This document shows, in pieces, positions 1 through 6,507 of a DNA stretch of 15,923 nucleotides (the stretch's first letter is position 1; each line of letters starts with the position of its first letter). The notes under the pieces are model-generated. The model did no database searches. It worked only from the letters and a program-made list of their open reading frames with translations, and had not been told where the DNA came from. A program made the position numbers and the translations under genes. The DNA comes from an uncultured bacterium (GTDB lineage: Bacteria > Bacillota > Clostridia > Oscillospirales > Acutalibacteraceae), in assembly GCA_905215055.1 (NCBI GenBank), contig CAJMOH010000056.1, forward strand, positions 1 through 15,923. The letters are read 5' to 3'.

Positions 1-60
1 GTCAAGGGGAAGGGAGGGTTTCTCCCAGGTGAACAGAAGGGGACGGAGAGAGGAGAGAGA

Positions 61-89
61 ATTTTATGGAAAATCCCGGAAGGGGGCAA
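61..89 (-). promoter_or_regulatory. Candidate divergent SigA promoter
   Basis: Read on the minus strand, a TTGCCC -35 (84-89) and a TAAAAT -10 (61-66) are separated by 17 nt. The match to consensus is 4/6 and 5/6. It would drive a gene lying left of the window, divergent from the glutamate-synthase-type operon. No coding sequence or ribosome site for such a gene is visible in bases 1-60, so this rests on the promoter match alone. Confidence 0.3.
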
Positions 90-102
90 GAGGTGAAGGA
101 AG

Positions 103-128
103 AGGCGCTCAAAATTGCAGAAGCGCCT
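103..128. repeat. Inverted repeat abutting the -35 box, possible operator
   Basis: AGGCGCT (103-109) and AGCGCCT (122-128) are perfect 7-bp complements around a 12-nt spacer. The right arm shares its last T with the first base of the -35 hexamer at 128-133. A protein bound here could affect the promoter. No T-run follows, so it is not a terminator. Function is inferred only from position. Confidence 0.3.
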
Positions 129-157
129 TGACAACGCGGCCTTTCTCGTAGTATAAT
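128..157 (+). promoter_or_regulatory. SigA promoter of the ferredoxin/oxidoreductase/GXGXG operon
   Basis: Perfect TTGACA (128-133) and perfect TATAAT (152-157) with an 18-nt spacer. Transcription would start near 164, directly before the first leader hairpin at 166. It is followed by about 200 nt of structured untranslated leader before the GTG start at 368. Confidence 0.88.
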
Positions 158-165
158 CAACCCCA

Positions 166-203
166 CGGACAAAGGCGTCCGGCTGCTGAGGAATGGGATT
201 CTC
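166..203 (+). promoter_or_regulatory. ANTAR-type dual-hairpin antitermination site (P1 and P2)
   Basis: P1 is CGGAC (166-170), hexaloop AAAGGC (171-176), GTCCG (177-181). P2 is GAGGA (188-192), hexaloop ATGGGA (193-198), TTCTC (199-203), with one G.U pair. The linker is 6 nt. Both loops carry A at position 1 and G at position 4, the diagnostic features of the RNA bound by ANTAR-domain antiterminators (EutV, NasR type). Such sites are known from nitrogen-metabolism leaders in Clostridia. Both hairpins overlap the arms of a terminator (174-232), so folding is mutually exclusive: bound P1/P2 should allow readthrough and free RNA should terminate. The regulator is not in the window. Confidence 0.85.
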
Positions 204-232
204 CTCCCCTTCCCGGAGCCGGGCGCCTTTTT
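174..232 (+). terminator. Leader terminator (attenuator) overlapping the ANTAR site
   Basis: GGCGTCCGGCT (174-184) pairs with AGCCGGGCGCC (217-227) over 11 bp with one G.U. An inner helix GGAATGGG/CCCCTTCC lies inside it with one mismatch. TTTTT (228-232) and a second T4 (237-240) follow. It lies about 60 nt after the predicted transcription start and 140 nt before the first gene, so it should abort transcription unless antiterminated. The 5' arm uses the P1 loop and 3' stem, and the inner helix uses P2. Confidence 0.85.
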
Positions 233-233
233 G

Positions 234-347
234 CTGTTTTCGGGGAAGGGTGAAGGAATAGAAATGAAAAATTTCATTTCCCCGAAAAACAGGGAGTATG
301 GGAATCGCGCAGGCCCGGCGGGGGAGCCAAAGCCCCGCGCGAGCCGG
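234..347 (+). other. Further structured leader: two hairpins before the first gene
   Basis: CTGTTTTCGGGGAA (234-247) pairs with 278-292 over 14 bp with a single bulged A. Its interior holds a near-palindrome GAAATGAAA (261-269)/TTTCATTTC (272-280), which competes for part of the same bases. A GC-rich hairpin follows, with CCGGC (315-319)/GCCGG (343-347) enclosing GCGGGG/CCCCGC. Neither ends in a T-run. They lie in the readthrough RNA upstream of the ribosome site at about 353-360. They could shield the 5' end or affect translation; the role is unknown. Confidence 0.5.
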
Positions 348-367
348 AGAAGAAAGGGGAATCCACT

Positions 368-805
368 GTGAAACGCGTGTATGTAGAGGAACAATGGTGC
401 CTGGGCTGCCATCTGTGCGAGTACAACTGCGCCTTTGCCAACTCCGGCATGGACGACATGGCCAAGGCCCTGAAGGGGAAGGAGATCCATCCCCGCATCC
501 ACATAGAGGACGGGGAGGACGTTCACTTTGCCGTGTCCTGCCGCCACTGTGAGGACGCCCTGTGCCTGAAGAGCTGCATCGCCGGGGCCATCTCTAAAAA
601 GGACGGCGTGGTGTGCATTGACAAAAACAAGTGCGTGGGCTGCTATACCTGCGTGCTGGTGTGTCCCTACGGGGCGCTGCGCCCCTCTCCCGACGGCCCC
701 ATGGAGAAGTGCGAGCTGTGCCTGGAAAATTCCTGTGGGGAGCCGGCCTGCGTGACGGGCTGTCCCAACCGGGCCATTGTGTTTGAGGAAAAGGAGGGAG
801 CCTGA
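368..805 (+). CDS. Ferredoxin-like protein with four 4Fe-4S cluster motifs
   Basis: 145-aa cytoplasmic electron carrier of the HycB/CooF/FdhB-like family. Four cysteine groups are visible: C11-x2-C-x2-C-x3-C21; C58-x2-C61-x4-C66-x3-C70; C89-x2-C92-x2-C95-x3-C99 followed by P; and C115-x2-C118, C123, C128, C132. That is enough ligand for four 4Fe-4S clusters. The GTG start follows AAAGGGGA with suitable spacing. The stop codon directly abuts the ATG of the oxidoreductase (803-805 TGA, 806 ATG), implying translational coupling. In split, archaeal-type glutamate synthases, a ferredoxin of this kind relays electrons between the FAD/NAD(P)H subunit and the FMN synthase subunit. That partnership is inferred from the GXGXG gene two positions downstream. 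It could serve another oxidoreductase instead. Confidence 0.85.
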   Translation: MKRVYVEEQWCLGCHLCEYNCAFANSGMDDMAKALKGKEIHPRIHIEDGEDVHFAVSCRHCEDALCLKSCIAGAISKKDGVVCIDKNKCVGCYTCVLVCPYGALRPSPDGPMEKCELCLENSCGEPACVTGCPNRAIVFEEKEGA

Positions 806-2032
806 ATGGACTACGTCATTATTGGAAATTCCGCCGGGGCAGTGGGCTGCATCGAGGGGATCCGTTCGGTGGACAAGGCGGGGAAAATCACCCTCATCGC
901 CAGCGAGCCCTATCACACCTACTCCCGGCCTTTGATCTCCTATCTGCTGGAGGGCAAAACCGACCTGGAGCGGATGAAGTACCGGCCGGACTCCTACTAT
1001 GAAGCTATGGGCGTTCAGGCGAGGCTGGGGGTGAAGGCCTCCGCCATCCAGCCCCAGGAGCACAGGGTGCTGCTGGAAACCGGCGAGGAAATCCCCTATG
1101 ACAAGCTGCTGGTGGCCACGGGGTCTGTCCCCCTTGTGCCGCCTATGGAGGGTCTGGAAACCGTGGAGAAGCAGTTCACCTTTCTCTCTCTGGACGACGC
1201 CAAGGCGCTGGAAGCTGCCCTGACCCCGGAAAGCCGGGTGTTTCTTGTGGGGGCCGGGCTGATCGGCCTCAAGTGCGCCGAGGGCATTGCCCGCCGGGTG
1301 AAGTCCGTGGAGGTGGCGGACCTGGCGGACCAGGTGCTGCCCAGCATTCTGGACAGGGAGAGCGCCGCCCGGGTCCAGTCTTACCTGGAGAGCCAGGGCC
1401 TGACCTTCTATTTGGGGGATACCGCCGCGAAATTCGCGGGGAACACCGCTTTCCTCAAGAGCGGCAAAACCCTGGACTTTGACGTGCTGGTGCTGGCGGT
1501 GGGCGTGCGGCCCAACGTCTCTCTGGTGAAGGACGCTGGGGGCAAGGTGAACCGGGGCATTGTCACCGATGGCAGCGGGCTGACCTCCCTGCCGGACGTG
1601 TACGCCGCCGGGGACTGCTGCGAGAGCTGGGACATTACCAGCGGGGAGAGCCGGGTGCTGGCCCTTCTGCCCAACGCCTACCTGCAGGGGGAGTGCGCCG
1701 GCCGGTCCATGGCCGGGGAGGACGCTCGCTTTACCAACGCCATTCCCATGAACGCCATCGGCTTCTTTGGGCTGCACCTGATCACCGCCGGATCTTACCT
1801 GGGCCAAAAGCTGGCGGCCGGGGACGAGAACAGCTATAAGGCCTTCTTTGTGGAGGACGGGTTCCTCAAGGGCTTTATCCTGGTGGGGAACTGTCTGGAA
1901 AACGCCGGGGTGTACACCTCTCTGATCCGGGAGCGGGTCCCCCTGGACACCGTAGATTTTGACCTGCTGCGGGAGCATCCCCAGTTTATGGCGTTTGCTC
2001 CCTCCAAGCGGCGGGAGATGTTCGGCCGGTAA
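806..2032 (+). CDS. FAD-dependent pyridine-nucleotide oxidoreductase (glutamate-synthase-associated)
   Basis: 408-aa flavoprotein of the NirB/rubredoxin-reductase-like class. An N-terminal FAD Rossmann motif (VIIGNSAGAVG, residues 4-14) is followed by the family motif YSRPL (39-43), LLVATGS (101-107), a second NAD(P) Rossmann motif GAGLIGLKCAE (149-159) and the FAD-closing DVYAAGD (264-270). No CxxC redox disulfide is visible. It would oxidise NAD(P)H and pass electrons to the ferredoxin encoded immediately upstream. With the GXGXG gene downstream this resembles the small-subunit module of split glutamate synthases, where GltD function is spread over separate polypeptides. Start: ATG at 806, with AAGGAGGGAG upstream inside the preceding gene. 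The electron donor (NADH or NADPH) cannot be told from sequence reading. Confidence 0.86.
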   Translation: MDYVIIGNSAGAVGCIEGIRSVDKAGKITLIASEPYHTYSRPLISYLLEGKTDLERMKYRPDSYYEAMGVQARLGVKASAIQPQEHRVLLETGEEIPYDKLLVATGSVPLVPPMEGLETVEKQFTFLSLDDAKALEAALTPESRVFLVGAGLIGLKCAEGIARRVKSVEVADLADQVLPSILDRESAARVQSYLESQGLTFYLGDTAAKFAGNTAFLKSGKTLDFDVLVLAVGVRPNVSLVKDAGGKVNRGIVTDGSGLTSLPDVYAAGDCCESWDITSGESRVLALLPNAYLQGECAGRSMAGEDARFTNAIPMNAIGFFGLHLITAGSYLGQKLAAGDENSYKAFFVEDGFLKGFILVGNCLENAGVYTSLIRERVPLDTVDFDLLREHPQFMAFAPSKRREMFGR

Positions 2033-2055
2033 TCCGGCGGGAAGAAACGAAAGGA

Positions 2056-2073
2056 CCGGGCCGCGCGGCCCGG
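2056..2073. repeat. Perfect 18-bp GC palindrome between genes
   Basis: CCGGGCCGCGCGGCCCGG is exactly self-complementary and lies in the 67-nt gap between the oxidoreductase stop and the GXGXG start. In RNA it could form a short hairpin. There is no T-run, so it is not an intrinsic terminator. It may tune expression or RNA stability within the operon. Confidence 0.6.
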
Positions 2074-2099
2074 GGAGAACATGTGAAAGGGGAACCTGT

Positions 2100-2759
2100 A
2101 TGCAAGCGCAACAAACGGGCTTTGCCATCGGCCAGCGGTATATCGGCGCCGGGGCCGGGGAGGGTCTTTACTCTATCGATCAGGTGCCGGGCAACGCCTT
2201 GGGCGCCTATTTGGACGGGGCAACCATCCAGGTGTACTGCAACGCCCAGGATGCCACCGGCGACACCATGAACGACGGCTCCATCATTGTCCACGGCTCC
2301 AGCGGGGACGCCACCGGCTACGCCATGCGGGGCGGCTCTATCTACATTGAAAAGGACGCGGGCTACCGCTGCGGCATCCACATGAAGGAGTACCAGAGCA
2401 AGGTGCCGGTGATTGTCATCGGCGGGCGGTGCGGCAGCTTTTTGGGGGAATATCAGGCGGGCGGCACCATTCTGGTGCTGGGCATTGGCTGGGAGGACCG
2501 CTGCCCTGTGGGGAATTTCTGCGGCACCGGCATGCACGGCGGGCGCATCTACCTGCGCACCACCCATCTGCCCCCGGACCTGCCCGCCCAGGTGGTGGTC
2601 TCCGAGGGAACGGAGGAGGACCTGGCCTGCCTGCGTCCCTTGATTGAGAACTACTGCCGCTATTTTGGCGGGGAGAAGGAGCCTCTCCTTTCCTCCCACT
2701 ATTATGTGCTCACACCCAACACGAAAAATCCCTACAAGCAGCTGTACGTCAACAACTGA
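2100..2759 (+). CDS. GXGXG-domain protein, glutamate synthase alpha-subunit C-terminal domain homologue
   Basis: 219-aa protein matching the right-handed beta-helix that forms the C-terminal GXGXG domain of the glutamate synthase large subunit. The repeating pattern of glycine-rich strands is clear around residues 40-95: a GATIQVY strand, then DATGDTMNDGSIIVHG, then DATGYAMRGGSIYIEKDAG. In full-length GltB this domain is structural, not catalytic. In archaeal-type split enzymes it is a separate subunit. Chosen start: ATG at 2100 after GAAAGGGGAACCTGT. In-frame codons up to 1959 lie inside the preceding gene and lack a ribosome site. It is the last gene of the operon and is followed at once by a strong terminator. 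The amidotransferase and FMN synthase subunits are not in this window. Confidence 0.85.
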   Translation: MQAQQTGFAIGQRYIGAGAGEGLYSIDQVPGNALGAYLDGATIQVYCNAQDATGDTMNDGSIIVHGSSGDATGYAMRGGSIYIEKDAGYRCGIHMKEYQSKVPVIVIGGRCGSFLGEYQAGGTILVLGIGWEDRCPVGNFCGTGMHGGRIYLRTTHLPPDLPAQVVVSEGTEEDLACLRPLIENYCRYFGGEKEPLLSSHYYVLTPNTKNPYKQLYVNN

Positions 2760-2766
2760 CGGCAGC

Positions 2767-2801
2767 AAAAAAGGACAGCGGAAAAAACCGTTGTCCTTTT
2801 T
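2767..2801. terminator. Bidirectional intrinsic terminator between convergent genes
   Basis: GGACAGCGG (2773-2781) and CCGTTGTCC (2788-2796) form a 9-bp stem with one G.U and an A6 loop. The 5' side is flanked by A6 and the 3' side by T5, extending the stem and giving a U-tract in both directions. It ends the GXGXG operon on the plus strand and the esterase gene on the minus strand. Confidence 0.9.
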
Positions 2802-2860
2802 CTGTGCCTTGGGCCGGCTTAGGCGTCTTGGAAAAGTCAGGGCTGAAAGCCCGGGGCGGC

Positions 2861-4441
2861 TTAGAACACCCAGGCGTTGCCGGACTCCTCCTCATCGTCG
2901 CTGGGAACGGGCGGATGGAAGTCAAAGCTGGGCTTGTATTGCAGGGTCAGGGGCAGCAGCTCGTCGTGCATGTTCTCCCTGACCACGCAGGTGTCGTTAA
3001 AGATCATGGTGCGCATGGCCCCTTCCTCGCAGGGGTCCCACTGGGGCAGGCCGTCGCAGTTGGGGTTGCCGGTGCGGGCGAAGCTTACAAAGGCGCCGGA
3101 CATGACCTTGTCCAGCATGTCGCCGCACTTCTGCTGGCACACGGGAATGAAATCCCCGTTGTGGAAGAAATAGGGGATGTCCGAACAGTGCCAGGCGGCC
3201 CGTCCGCCGTCATAGTCAAAGATCTTGGCGAACATGTAGTTGTACACCGGGGCGCTGGCCTCCTTGGCCTTCTTGTTCACATACTCCACGGTGCCGGGCA
3301 GGAAGGTGGTTTCCAAATCCGTGGCGTACACCTCGTTGATGTCGGGATACACCTTGCGGAAGGCCGCCAGAATTTTTTCGCCGCCCTCTTCGCCATAGAA
3401 CTCCTTGACCTTCTGCTCCCGCTCCTCCACAGAGAGCTGAGACCGGTCGCCGTAATCCTGCACCACGCCAAACTCGGCGATGACCGTTCCCACCATGGTG
3501 GGGATCTTCAGAGAGGCAGGGCTGAAATCTCCCTCCAGGGGATCGCAGGTGTAATAGCTGTTGGGCTTGGGGGACCAGTTCACCCGCTTGCCCTGGCTGG
3601 TCAAGGTCTTGCTGGCCTTGTTCACCGCCCAGATAAACTGGGGAACGGGAACCTTTTCCAGCTTTTCCACGTTCTTTTCGTCGATGTTCAGGTTTTTCAG
3701 AATCTCCAAAACCAGCTCCTTGGGATCGCAGTCCGAGGAGAGCAGGGGGCCCGTAATCACGCCGGACATGACGATCATCTTGTGGAACAATCCCTCGGCC
3801 TCGGGGATCTGTCCCAGCACGGTGACCTTCCCGCCGCCGCCGGACTGGCCGAAGATGGTCACGTTGTCCGGGTCGCCGCCAAAGCAGGCGATGTTGTCCC
3901 GCACCCAGCGGAGAGCTTCCACCAGGTCGGCCATGCCCACGTTGACCGAGTTCCAATATTTTTCCCCAAAATCGGACAGGTCCAGATAGCCAAAGGCGTT
4001 TAGGCGGTGGTTCACCGTCACCACCACCACGTCGTCGTCTTTGGCCAGGTTAAAGCCATCGTAGCACACCTGCTCAATACCGGAGCCGGAGGCGTAGCCG
4101 CCGCCGTGAATCCAAAACAGCACAGGCCGCTTGGCGGCGGGGTCGCAGCTCTTGGTCCACAGGTTCAAATACTGGCAGTGCTCCGAGCTGGGCCAGAACC
4201 GGTGGGGAATCATCACCTCGCCGGTGGGCATGGGCTCTGACAGCACCGGGCAGTTCATGCCGTAGCTGCCGGCATCCTTCACGCCCTCCCAGGCGGGGAC
4301 AGGCTCTGGCATTTGAAACCGCTTTGCCTTGGCGTAGCGGATGCCGTAAAAGTGATCGATGCCGTCATACCGAAAGCCCCGCAGCTTGCCCTTAGGCGTC
4401 TGAACAATGGGGCCTTCCTTGCTCATGACAAATTCCTTCAT
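2861..4441 (-). CDS. Type-B carboxylesterase / para-nitrobenzyl-esterase-like alpha/beta hydrolase
   Basis: 526-aa full-length member of the COesterase family. The oxyanion-hole motif HGGGY is at residues 112-116 and the nucleophile elbow GQSGGG has Ser200. A probable acid is Glu323 in GTVIAEFG, and the catalytic His418 lies in the HCSDIPYFF motif. The late FARTGNPN segment is also typical. The elbow reads GQSGG rather than the textbook GESAG, but the triad appears intact. There is no signal peptide, so it is probably a cytoplasmic ester hydrolase of unknown substrate. Start: ATG at 4441 with GGGAGG 9 nt upstream; the internal Met6 would be too far from it. It is a single-gene unit with its own promoter (4482-4510) and a shared terminator downstream. 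Confidence 0.9.
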   Translation of the reverse strand: MKEFVMSKEGPIVQTPKGKLRGFRYDGIDHFYGIRYAKAKRFQMPEPVPAWEGVKDAGSYGMNCPVLSEPMPTGEVMIPHRFWPSSEHCQYLNLWTKSCDPAAKRPVLFWIHGGGYASGSGIEQVCYDGFNLAKDDDVVVVTVNHRLNAFGYLDLSDFGEKYWNSVNVGMADLVEALRWVRDNIACFGGDPDNVTIFGQSGGGGKVTVLGQIPEAEGLFHKMIVMSGVITGPLLSSDCDPKELVLEILKNLNIDEKNVEKLEKVPVPQFIWAVNKASKTLTSQGKRVNWSPKPNSYYTCDPLEGDFSPASLKIPTMVGTVIAEFGVVQDYGDRSQLSVEEREQKVKEFYGEEGGEKILAAFRKVYPDINEVYATDLETTFLPGTVEYVNKKAKEASAPVYNYMFAKIFDYDGGRAAWHCSDIPYFFHNGDFIPVCQQKCGDMLDKVMSGAFVSFARTGNPNCDGLPQWDPCEEGAMRTMIFNDTCVVRENMHDELLPLTLQYKPSFDFHPPVPSDDEEESGNAWVF

Positions 4442-4481
4442 GTTGGGTTACCTCCCGTTTTCCAAAAAGAGTGTTTTCTCT

Positions 4482-4510
4482 ATTGTACTATGGAGCTGTG
4501 CTTAACTCAA
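4482..4510 (-). promoter_or_regulatory. SigA promoter of the carboxylesterase gene
   Basis: On the minus strand, TTGAGT (4505-4510) and TACAAT (4482-4487) are separated by 17 nt. The match is 4/6 and 5/6. Transcription would start about 35 nt before the ATG at 4441. Confidence 0.7.
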
Positions 4511-4563
4511 TAGATTTTCCGATATATTTTGTTAAAATTCGGCTATTTTGAGAAAACAGGTGC

Positions 4564-4592
4564 AAAAAGGCAGCGAGAAGCCTCTCGCTGCC
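4564..4592 (-). terminator. Terminator of the sigma/anti-sigma operon
   Basis: On the minus strand GGCAGCGAGA (4592-4583) pairs perfectly with TCTCGCTGCC (4578-4569) over 10 bp with a 4-nt loop, followed by T5 (4568-4564). It lies 17 nt after the anti-sigma stop codon and separates that operon from the esterase promoter. Confidence 0.93.
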
Positions 4593-4608
4593 AATGGATA
4601 GCTGCCGC

Positions 4609-6507
4609 TTAGAAAAGTGCGCTCTCTTCCCCAAAAGTGGCAGGGTCTGGGCTGGCTCCATCGATTCTGGGGATGGCTTCTTCAGGGAACCGGTCCGCGA
4701 AGTCGTCCATCAGGGTGGTGCCAAACACCTCGTCCATGCTTTGCATATAGCGGATTAGCACATCATTCACCAGGATTTCGCCGGTCTCCGCGTCCATCAG
4801 AGAGAAGCGGGTGTCAGGGGAATTTAACACGCTGCTGAAGCTCTCTGTGCCATAAATCTGGAAGCAGACCAGCTTGTACTCCACATTTCCCGTAAGGGCG
4901 GGGTCCATAGAAAGCTCGCTGTAAGAGTAGCGCTCGTCCTGATAGTAGTAATGGCCGGAGCCGGACACGTTGTATTGGTCCTCCGGCTGGGACAGATAGC
5001 TGTCAACATACTGCCCCTGGTCATACCAGACAAGCTCCACCGGCCGGTAGTCCAGGTCCGTGGTGTAGAAAAACAGCTCCAGATAGGACCCGGTAGCGTT
5101 GGGCGCGCTGCAGATGTAGCCGTTTTCCGGAGTGGGTGTCCGGGTCGCCGCGGCCCCCTGCCGGTAGTCCAGCAGCTGGCGGCCCTCTTCCTGATAGTGC
5201 TGGCTGGGATACACCAGCCGCTGCTCCAGGTCAATGGTAAACTCCGCCGTCACCCGGTTTTCCACAGGGTTGTCAGAGGCGGAGGAATACTGCTCGTAAA
5301 ACGCCAGGGGATACTCGTAAAAGGTCAGAATCAGCTGGCTGGTCCCCTGGGGAGGAGCGGCAAACACCACGGCCCCCTCATAGGGGGCGGAAATTCCCAG
5401 GCCGACCTGGTCGGTCAGCAGGGTGCTGTCCGCCGCGTATTGGGTCAGGTTCTCCTCTTCCAGAACGGTCCCGTCCTGGGTGGTGAGCTGGCCGTACACC
5501 CCCAAGGGCGTGCCGCCGTTTACCATCTGGTCATAGGGGGCCAGCAGGGTGGAATTAACGTTGCCAAAGTCGGGAATCCGCACCTGGGCAATGACGCAGC
5601 TGGGGCTTGCCTGCACGTTCTCCAGGGTGACCCCGTTGCTCTCCGCGCTGGTTTCCTCCAGGAAGGTCTGGCTGGCGTCCACTGTCACCTCAAAGTTTCC
5701 GGAGAAGGAGAGGGCTGTTTGGGTGTAATCGTACTGGGCGTCAAAGAGGAAGAGGCCGGGCAGGTCCAGAGTGATGTCCAGCTGGGCGCCGTGTTCCTCC
5801 CGCTGGGGCAGCCGGTAGACCCAGCTTGCCTGATACAGAGTGCCGCCGTCCTGGCCGGTGCTTTCCGACATGAGAAGAAAATCCAGCTGGTAGTCTGAGG
5901 AGGCCAGGTTTTCCAGAGACTTCCCGCTTTCCAGCACCAGGGCGGTGCTGCTGCTCGGGTCATAGGGGGTCTGGCAGGGGCTGAGAGAGGCGAGGGCGCC
6001 GTTCTCGCCGGAGGGCACCTCCCAGGTCTCCAGAAGCAGGTCCAGGTGCAGGTACAGGCCGTCGCTCCAGGCGTTCTCCACCGTCAGAGTGCTGTTCCCG
6101 CTGGCGGAGGGGAACGTCACCGGCTCAAAGGGCGGCACGGCGGGCAGGTCCTCCTGGACCTCTGCCAGACTGCTGGGGTCCTCCGGCTGGGGAGTGGGCT
6201 CCACATTGGTCTGGTTCAGCTCCTGGAAGATCTGTCCCACGCCGGGCATGCTTTCCATCAGTCCGGGGCTGACCAGATTCAGGCCAAAGGCGCCCACCGC
6301 CACCAGCACCAGGCAGGCGGCCAAAGCGGCGCAGGTCCGCAGCACCCGCTGGGGAAGAGGTCGGACCTTGACGGGCAGCTCGTCGGGCAGACTGTCAAAG
6401 GCGTCCTGCACCGCCTGGAAATAGGACTCCGGCGGACGGTCCACCTGGAATTCCCGTTCCAGCCGCTTTTTGATGCCCTTATCACGCCTCAGGTCATTTT
6501 TTCGCAT
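4609..6507 (-). CDS. Membrane anti-sigma factor with DUF4179-type extracellular region
   Basis: 632-aa single-pass membrane protein. A short basic cytoplasmic N-terminus (about residues 1-53) is where the partner sigma would bind. A transmembrane helix follows at about 55-78, then the segment SPGLMESMPGVGQIFQELN (80-98), typical of clostridial DUF4179 proteins. The large extracytoplasmic region (about 100-632) starts with a Pro/Glu-rich stretch and continues as Tyr/Ser/Thr-rich beta-type sequence. The start codon is taken as ATG 6507, overlapping the end of the sigma gene by 14 nt with AAAGGTGGT upstream. In-frame codons up to 6543 would extend into the sigma gene without a ribosome site. By family, it should hold the ECF sigma inactive until an envelope signal releases it. 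The signal is unknown. Confidence 0.85.
   Translation of the reverse strand: MRKNDLRRDKGIKKRLEREFQVDRPPESYFQAVQDAFDSLPDELPVKVRPLPQRVLRTCAALAACLVLVAVGAFGLNLVSPGLMESMPGVGQIFQELNQTNVEPTPQPEDPSSLAEVQEDLPAVPPFEPVTFPSASGNSTLTVENAWSDGLYLHLDLLLETWEVPSGENGALASLSPCQTPYDPSSSTALVLESGKSLENLASSDYQLDFLLMSESTGQDGGTLYQASWVYRLPQREEHGAQLDITLDLPGLFLFDAQYDYTQTALSFSGNFEVTVDASQTFLEETSAESNGVTLENVQASPSCVIAQVRIPDFGNVNSTLLAPYDQMVNGGTPLGVYGQLTTQDGTVLEEENLTQYAADSTLLTDQVGLGISAPYEGAVVFAAPPQGTSQLILTFYEYPLAFYEQYSSASDNPVENRVTAEFTIDLEQRLVYPSQHYQEEGRQLLDYRQGAAATRTPTPENGYICSAPNATGSYLELFFYTTDLDYRPVELVWYDQGQYVDSYLSQPEDQYNVSGSGHYYYQDERYSYSELSMDPALTGNVEYKLVCFQIYGTESFSSVLNSPDTRFSLMDAETGEILVNDVLIRYMQSMDEVFGTTLMDDFADRFPEEAIPRIDGASPDPATFGEESALF

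Noticed and set aside
298..552. Reading frame starting ATG 298 in the leader, possible leader peptide or gene
   Set aside because: It runs 185 nt into the ferredoxin gene in another frame, its ribosome site is only a few nt from the ATG, and the product looks like out-of-frame GC-rich sequence.
1959..2099. N-terminal extension of the GXGXG protein
   Set aside because: It overlaps the oxidoreductase end, crosses the 18-bp palindrome and has no ribosome site; the ATG at 2100 has one and matches the domain start.
2..2128. Very long minus-strand reading frame (about 708 codons)
   Set aside because: It lies opposite two clear genes with cluster and Rossmann motifs, has no recognisable domain and is rich in His, Gly, Gln and Pro, typical of antisense frames in GC-rich DNA.
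2804..4003. Plus-strand frame of about 400 codons
   Set aside because: It is antisense to the carboxylesterase, which has a full set of catalytic motifs, a promoter and a terminator.
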